64,000 bases of DNA, taken from Paludibacteraceae bacterium (GTDB lineage: Bacteria > Bacteroidota > Bacteroidia > Bacteroidales > Paludibacteraceae). Made by a program: the position numbers and the translations under genes. Shown here piece after piece: positions 61,560 through 64,000 of the stretch; position 1 is the stretch's first letter; each line of letters opens with the position of its first letter. The stretch covers positions 1 through 64,000 of the forward strand of contig JAFTOD010000003.1 of assembly GCA_017451525.1 (NCBI GenBank), written 5' to 3'. Under the pieces are notes generated by a model, which saw only the letters and a list, made by a program, of their open reading frames with translations, did not search any database and had not been told where the DNA came from.

Positions 61560-63212
61560 ATGGAATTAAAACATTATTTGGAGTATCTCCAAAACACGAT
61601 TGTCAACAAGTGGGACGTGTTGGCAATGAAGGATTTAGATGGTAATACATCTTATACATATGGCGAAATGGCGAACGAAATAGCTCGTTTGCACACTACT
61701 TTCCGCGAACTAGGTCTTAAGGAAGGCGATAAGATTGCACTTTGCGGTCGCAACTGCGCTAATTGGGGTTTGACATTCTTAGCTATTGAGACTTACAAGG
61801 CAGTTGCTGTAAGTATTCTGCCAGACTTTACTGCTGAAGGCGTGCATGCATTGGTTAATCACTCTGAGGCGAAGTTGCTATATGTAGGACCTAATGTGTT
61901 GAAGAAGGTTGATGCCAACGAAATGCCAGGTCTAACAGCAATGGTATTCATGGATGATTTCTCGTTGAAACATGCGGCATCCGAAGAGGTGGAGAAGAAG
62001 TATGCTGCTATGGATGAGGTATTTAAGAAAGAATGGCCAGAAGGCGTGAAAGCAGCAGATGTAAAATATCCTACTGATAATATTGATGAGTTGGCATTGA
62101 TCAACTATACATCGGGCTCAACAGGTAATCCTAAGGGCGTGATGATTAGCCATAAGAACTTGAGTGGAAATATCGACTTTGCTGTGAAACGTATTCCTCA
62201 CCAAGCAGGTGATAAAGTGCTGAGTATGTTGCCTATCGCGCATATGTTTGGCTTGATGTTTGAGTTCTTGTACCAAGTATGCGATGGCGCAGAGGTGTAT
62301 TTCTTGACCAAAGCTCCAACTCCATCGGTATTGATGCGCGCATTCGCACAAGTGCATCCATTTATGATTTTGACTGTACCTTTGGTTATTGAGAAGATTA
62401 TCAAGGGTAAAGTGTTGCCAGTGATTCATAAACCACTGATGAAAGTACTTTGGAAAACGCCAGGTATCAACAAACTATTGCATAAGAAAGTGGGCAATAC
62501 TTTGTTGCAAGCCTTCGGTGGTAAGTTGCGTTTCTTGATTATTGGTGGTGCAGCACTCAACGAGGAAGTGGAGAAATGTATGCATGATATGCACTTCATG
62601 TATTGCGTAGGTTATGGTATGACCGAGTGCGCTCCGCTTATCACTTACGAAGATTGGTACAAGTATGTATATCGCTCATGCGGTAAAGGTATTGTGGGCA
62701 TGGAAATGCGTATTGACTCGGAAGATCCTGCTACCAAAGAGGGTGAGTTGCAAGTACGCGGCGTGAACGTGATGATGGGTTACTATAAGAACGAAGAAGC
62801 CACTAAAGAAGCGTTTACCGAAGATGGATGGATGCGTACGGGTGACCTAGGTATCATTGATAAAGAGGGTAACCTCTTCCTTCGCGGTCGTAGCAAGAAT
62901 ATGTTGCTTGGTCCTAGTGGACAGAATATCTATCCTGAGGAGATTGAGGACAAGCTCAATAGTTTGCCATTCGTACTAGAGTCAGTGGTAGTGCAACGCG
63001 ACCATAAATTGGTGGCATTGGTTTATCCAGACAACTCAGAGGCTGCTAAAAAACAATTGGCTGGCAAAAACATCTTTGAGGTGATGGATAGCAACCGTCT
63101 GGAGCTCAATAAGCAATTGCCTCAATATAGCCAAGTAACTGCTATTGAGGTGGTAGAGAAAGAGTTTGAGAAGACTCCAAAGCGTAGTATCAAGCGTTTC
63201 TTGTATAGTTAA
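61560..63212 (+). CDS. Long-chain acyl-CoA ligase (AMP-binding family)
   Basis: 550 residues. Adenylate-forming enzyme that activates fatty acids to acyl-CoA with ATP. P-loop YTSGSTGNPKGVMISHKNL (about residue 183), GYGMTECAPLI, DGWMRTGDLGIIDKEGNLFLRGRSKN and the C-terminal lysine motif in KTPKRSIKRFLYS. Long-chain preference is inferred from its overall resemblance to FadD/LC-FACS forms common in Bacteroidales. It lies downstream of the TetR gene but has its own promoter with an operator. Confidence 0.92.
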   Translation: MELKHYLEYLQNTIVNKWDVLAMKDLDGNTSYTYGEMANEIARLHTTFRELGLKEGDKIALCGRNCANWGLTFLAIETYKAVAVSILPDFTAEGVHALVNHSEAKLLYVGPNVLKKVDANEMPGLTAMVFMDDFSLKHAASEEVEKKYAAMDEVFKKEWPEGVKAADVKYPTDNIDELALINYTSGSTGNPKGVMISHKNLSGNIDFAVKRIPHQAGDKVLSMLPIAHMFGLMFEFLYQVCDGAEVYFLTKAPTPSVLMRAFAQVHPFMILTVPLVIEKIIKGKVLPVIHKPLMKVLWKTPGINKLLHKKVGNTLLQAFGGKLRFLIIGGAALNEEVEKCMHDMHFMYCVGYGMTECAPLITYEDWYKYVYRSCGKGIVGMEMRIDSEDPATKEGELQVRGVNVMMGYYKNEEATKEAFTEDGWMRTGDLGIIDKEGNLFLRGRSKNMLLGPSGQNIYPEEIEDKLNSLPFVLESVVVQRDHKLVALVYPDNSEAAKKQLAGKNIFEVMDSNRLELNKQLPQYSQVTAIEVVEKEFEKTPKRSIKRFLYS

Positions 63213-63263
63213 TCCGGGTATCGGTTATCGGATATTGAAAAGTATTGGAAAATGCGCATACCG

Positions 63264-63295
63264 TTTGTGTATGTGCATTTTTTTTTGTACCTTTG
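63264..63295 (+). promoter_or_regulatory. Promoter of the MATE gene (near-leaderless)
   Basis: TTTG (63264-63267), 20 bases, TACCTTTG (63288-63295). The start codon is at 63300, four bases after the box; the spacer contains GTATGTGCATTTTTTT like the promoters at 2144 and 54004. Confidence 0.85.
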
Positions 63296-63299
63296 TGCC

Positions 63300-64000
63300 A
63301 TGAAATCACAGTCACTTAATTATCAAATATTGCGCCTTGCTATTCCAAGCATTTTAGCAAACATCACCATTCCGTTGGTTGGATTGGTGGATACGGCTAT
63401 TGTAGGTCATATCTCCAATGCTACCGCCATTGGCGGTATAGCTATTGGCACGATGCTGTTTGATTTGCTATATTGGAATTTTGGTTTCTTGCGCGTAGGA
63501 ACAAGTGGTATGACTGCGCAAGCTTTTGGTCGTGGAGATAGGGTGGAGTGTGCACGACTTTTCAGCCAAAGTATAGGTATAGCGCTGATAGGTGCCATAC
63601 TTATCTGGCTGATTCAGTGGATGTTTGTGAATGTGGTGTTGATGTTAGTACCGTGTTCTCCTGAGGTGGCGAGTTTTGCACGTGAGTACTTCTTTATTCG
63701 TGTATGGGCTGCCCCAGCCACTTTGTCGCTGATGGCTTTCAAAGGGTGGTTTATTGGTATGCAAGATACTATTAGCCCAATGGTTACGGATATTGTAGTC
63801 AATGTGGTGAATATGGTGGTCAGTTATGTGTTGGCAGTCTATACGCCAATGGGCGCATTGGGTGTGGCATTAGGAACGGTGGTCGCACAATTTATAGGTT
63901 TGACTGTGGCTGCGATTATACTAGTAGCGAAATATCGCTATCTTTGGAAGGGGCTATCGCCTTGGCGTTTGGCATTTGATGGGAAGGGCATGCGGCGCTT
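63300..64000 (+). CDS. MATE family efflux transporter (3' part beyond window)
   Basis: 233 residues visible, frame open at the right edge. MKSQSLNYQILRLAIPSILANITIPLVGLVDTAIVGH is a classical DinF-type MATE N-terminus; further helices include GIALIGAILIWLIQWMFVNVVLML and the WAAPATLSLMAFKGWFIGMQDT motif of the family. It exports drugs or metabolites against Na+ or H+; the substrate is unknown. The start fits the family N-terminus, which makes the mRNA nearly leaderless. Confidence 0.9.
   Translation, partial: MKSQSLNYQILRLAIPSILANITIPLVGLVDTAIVGHISNATAIGGIAIGTMLFDLLYWNFGFLRVGTSGMTAQAFGRGDRVECARLFSQSIGIALIGAILIWLIQWMFVNVVLMLVPCSPEVASFAREYFFIRVWAAPATLSLMAFKGWFIGMQDTISPMVTDIVVNVVNMVVSYVLAVYTPMGALGVALGTVVAQFIGLTVAAIILVAKYRYLWKGLSPWRLAFDGKGMRR

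Overview
The window looks like a chromosomal segment from a member of the Bacteroidales (Bacteroidota). Reasons visible in the sequence: almost every transcription unit starts behind a TAnnTTTG -7 box with a TTTG/TTGC -33 box about 19-20 bases upstream, which is the Bacteroidota promoter; Shine-Dalgarno sequences are lacking; a BspA-type leucine-rich repeat protein, a FISUMP-like protein, lipoproteins and a type IX secretion C-terminal domain are present. I cannot name family or genus. No rRNA, tRNA, insertion sequence, phage or CRISPR array was seen.

Layout. 1-2200: the start of a BspA-like surface protein (running off the left edge) behind a structured non-coding RNA. 2214-8701: outer-membrane barrel, phosphoesterase lipoprotein, FolK, RluA, then iorA-iorB-aminotransferase (aromatic 2-oxoacid/aryl-acetate metabolism). 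8702-9514: a composite repeat and a second copy of the structured RNA. 9515-13721: an island of six or seven small genes of unknown role. 13722-14336: hairpin-rich repeats. 14337-28837: housekeeping and metabolic genes (CoA-transferase, mutY, HU, a 29-aa ribosomal-type protein, RNase G, secreted endonuclease I, nadA, gltX, a permease read in frame into a CotH-type protein, nitroreductase, pdxA). 28838-29903: a second copy of each repeat family. 29904-38769: alaS, guanine deaminase, gtrA, a DnaJ-domain protein, rlmH, sulP, recN. 38834-53370: an apparent operon of three giant secreted proteins (1143, 1938 and 1752 aa), two with an N-terminal zinc amidase domain followed by Ig/beta-propeller modules. 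54055-57387: another amidase, an MCE protein, dnaA. 57411-64000: a lipid/aldehyde locus (acyltransferase, aldehyde dehydrogenase, SDR, TetR regulator, acyl-CoA ligase) and a partial MATE pump.

How parts work together. IorA, IorB and the aminotransferase interconvert aromatic amino acids and aryl-acetyl-CoA. The TetR gene sits between two promoters carrying the same GAACnnnnGTTC palindrome 13 bases upstream of the -7 box, so SDR and acyl-CoA ligase are likely co-regulated. The giant proteins share a noncanonical C-terminal tail with the secreted endonuclease, suggesting one surface or secretion route.

Main unexplained structure. (1) About fifteen short imperfect tandem arrays with a 7-base period lie directly before start codons, in signal-peptide codons and in loops of conserved enzymes. 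(2) At least six arrays with an 11-base period, mostly four units each and of unrelated sequence, lie between genes. (3) Two divergent copies of an approximately 300-base RNA keep promoter, terminator and long-range pairing. (4) The giant amidase/propeller operon.
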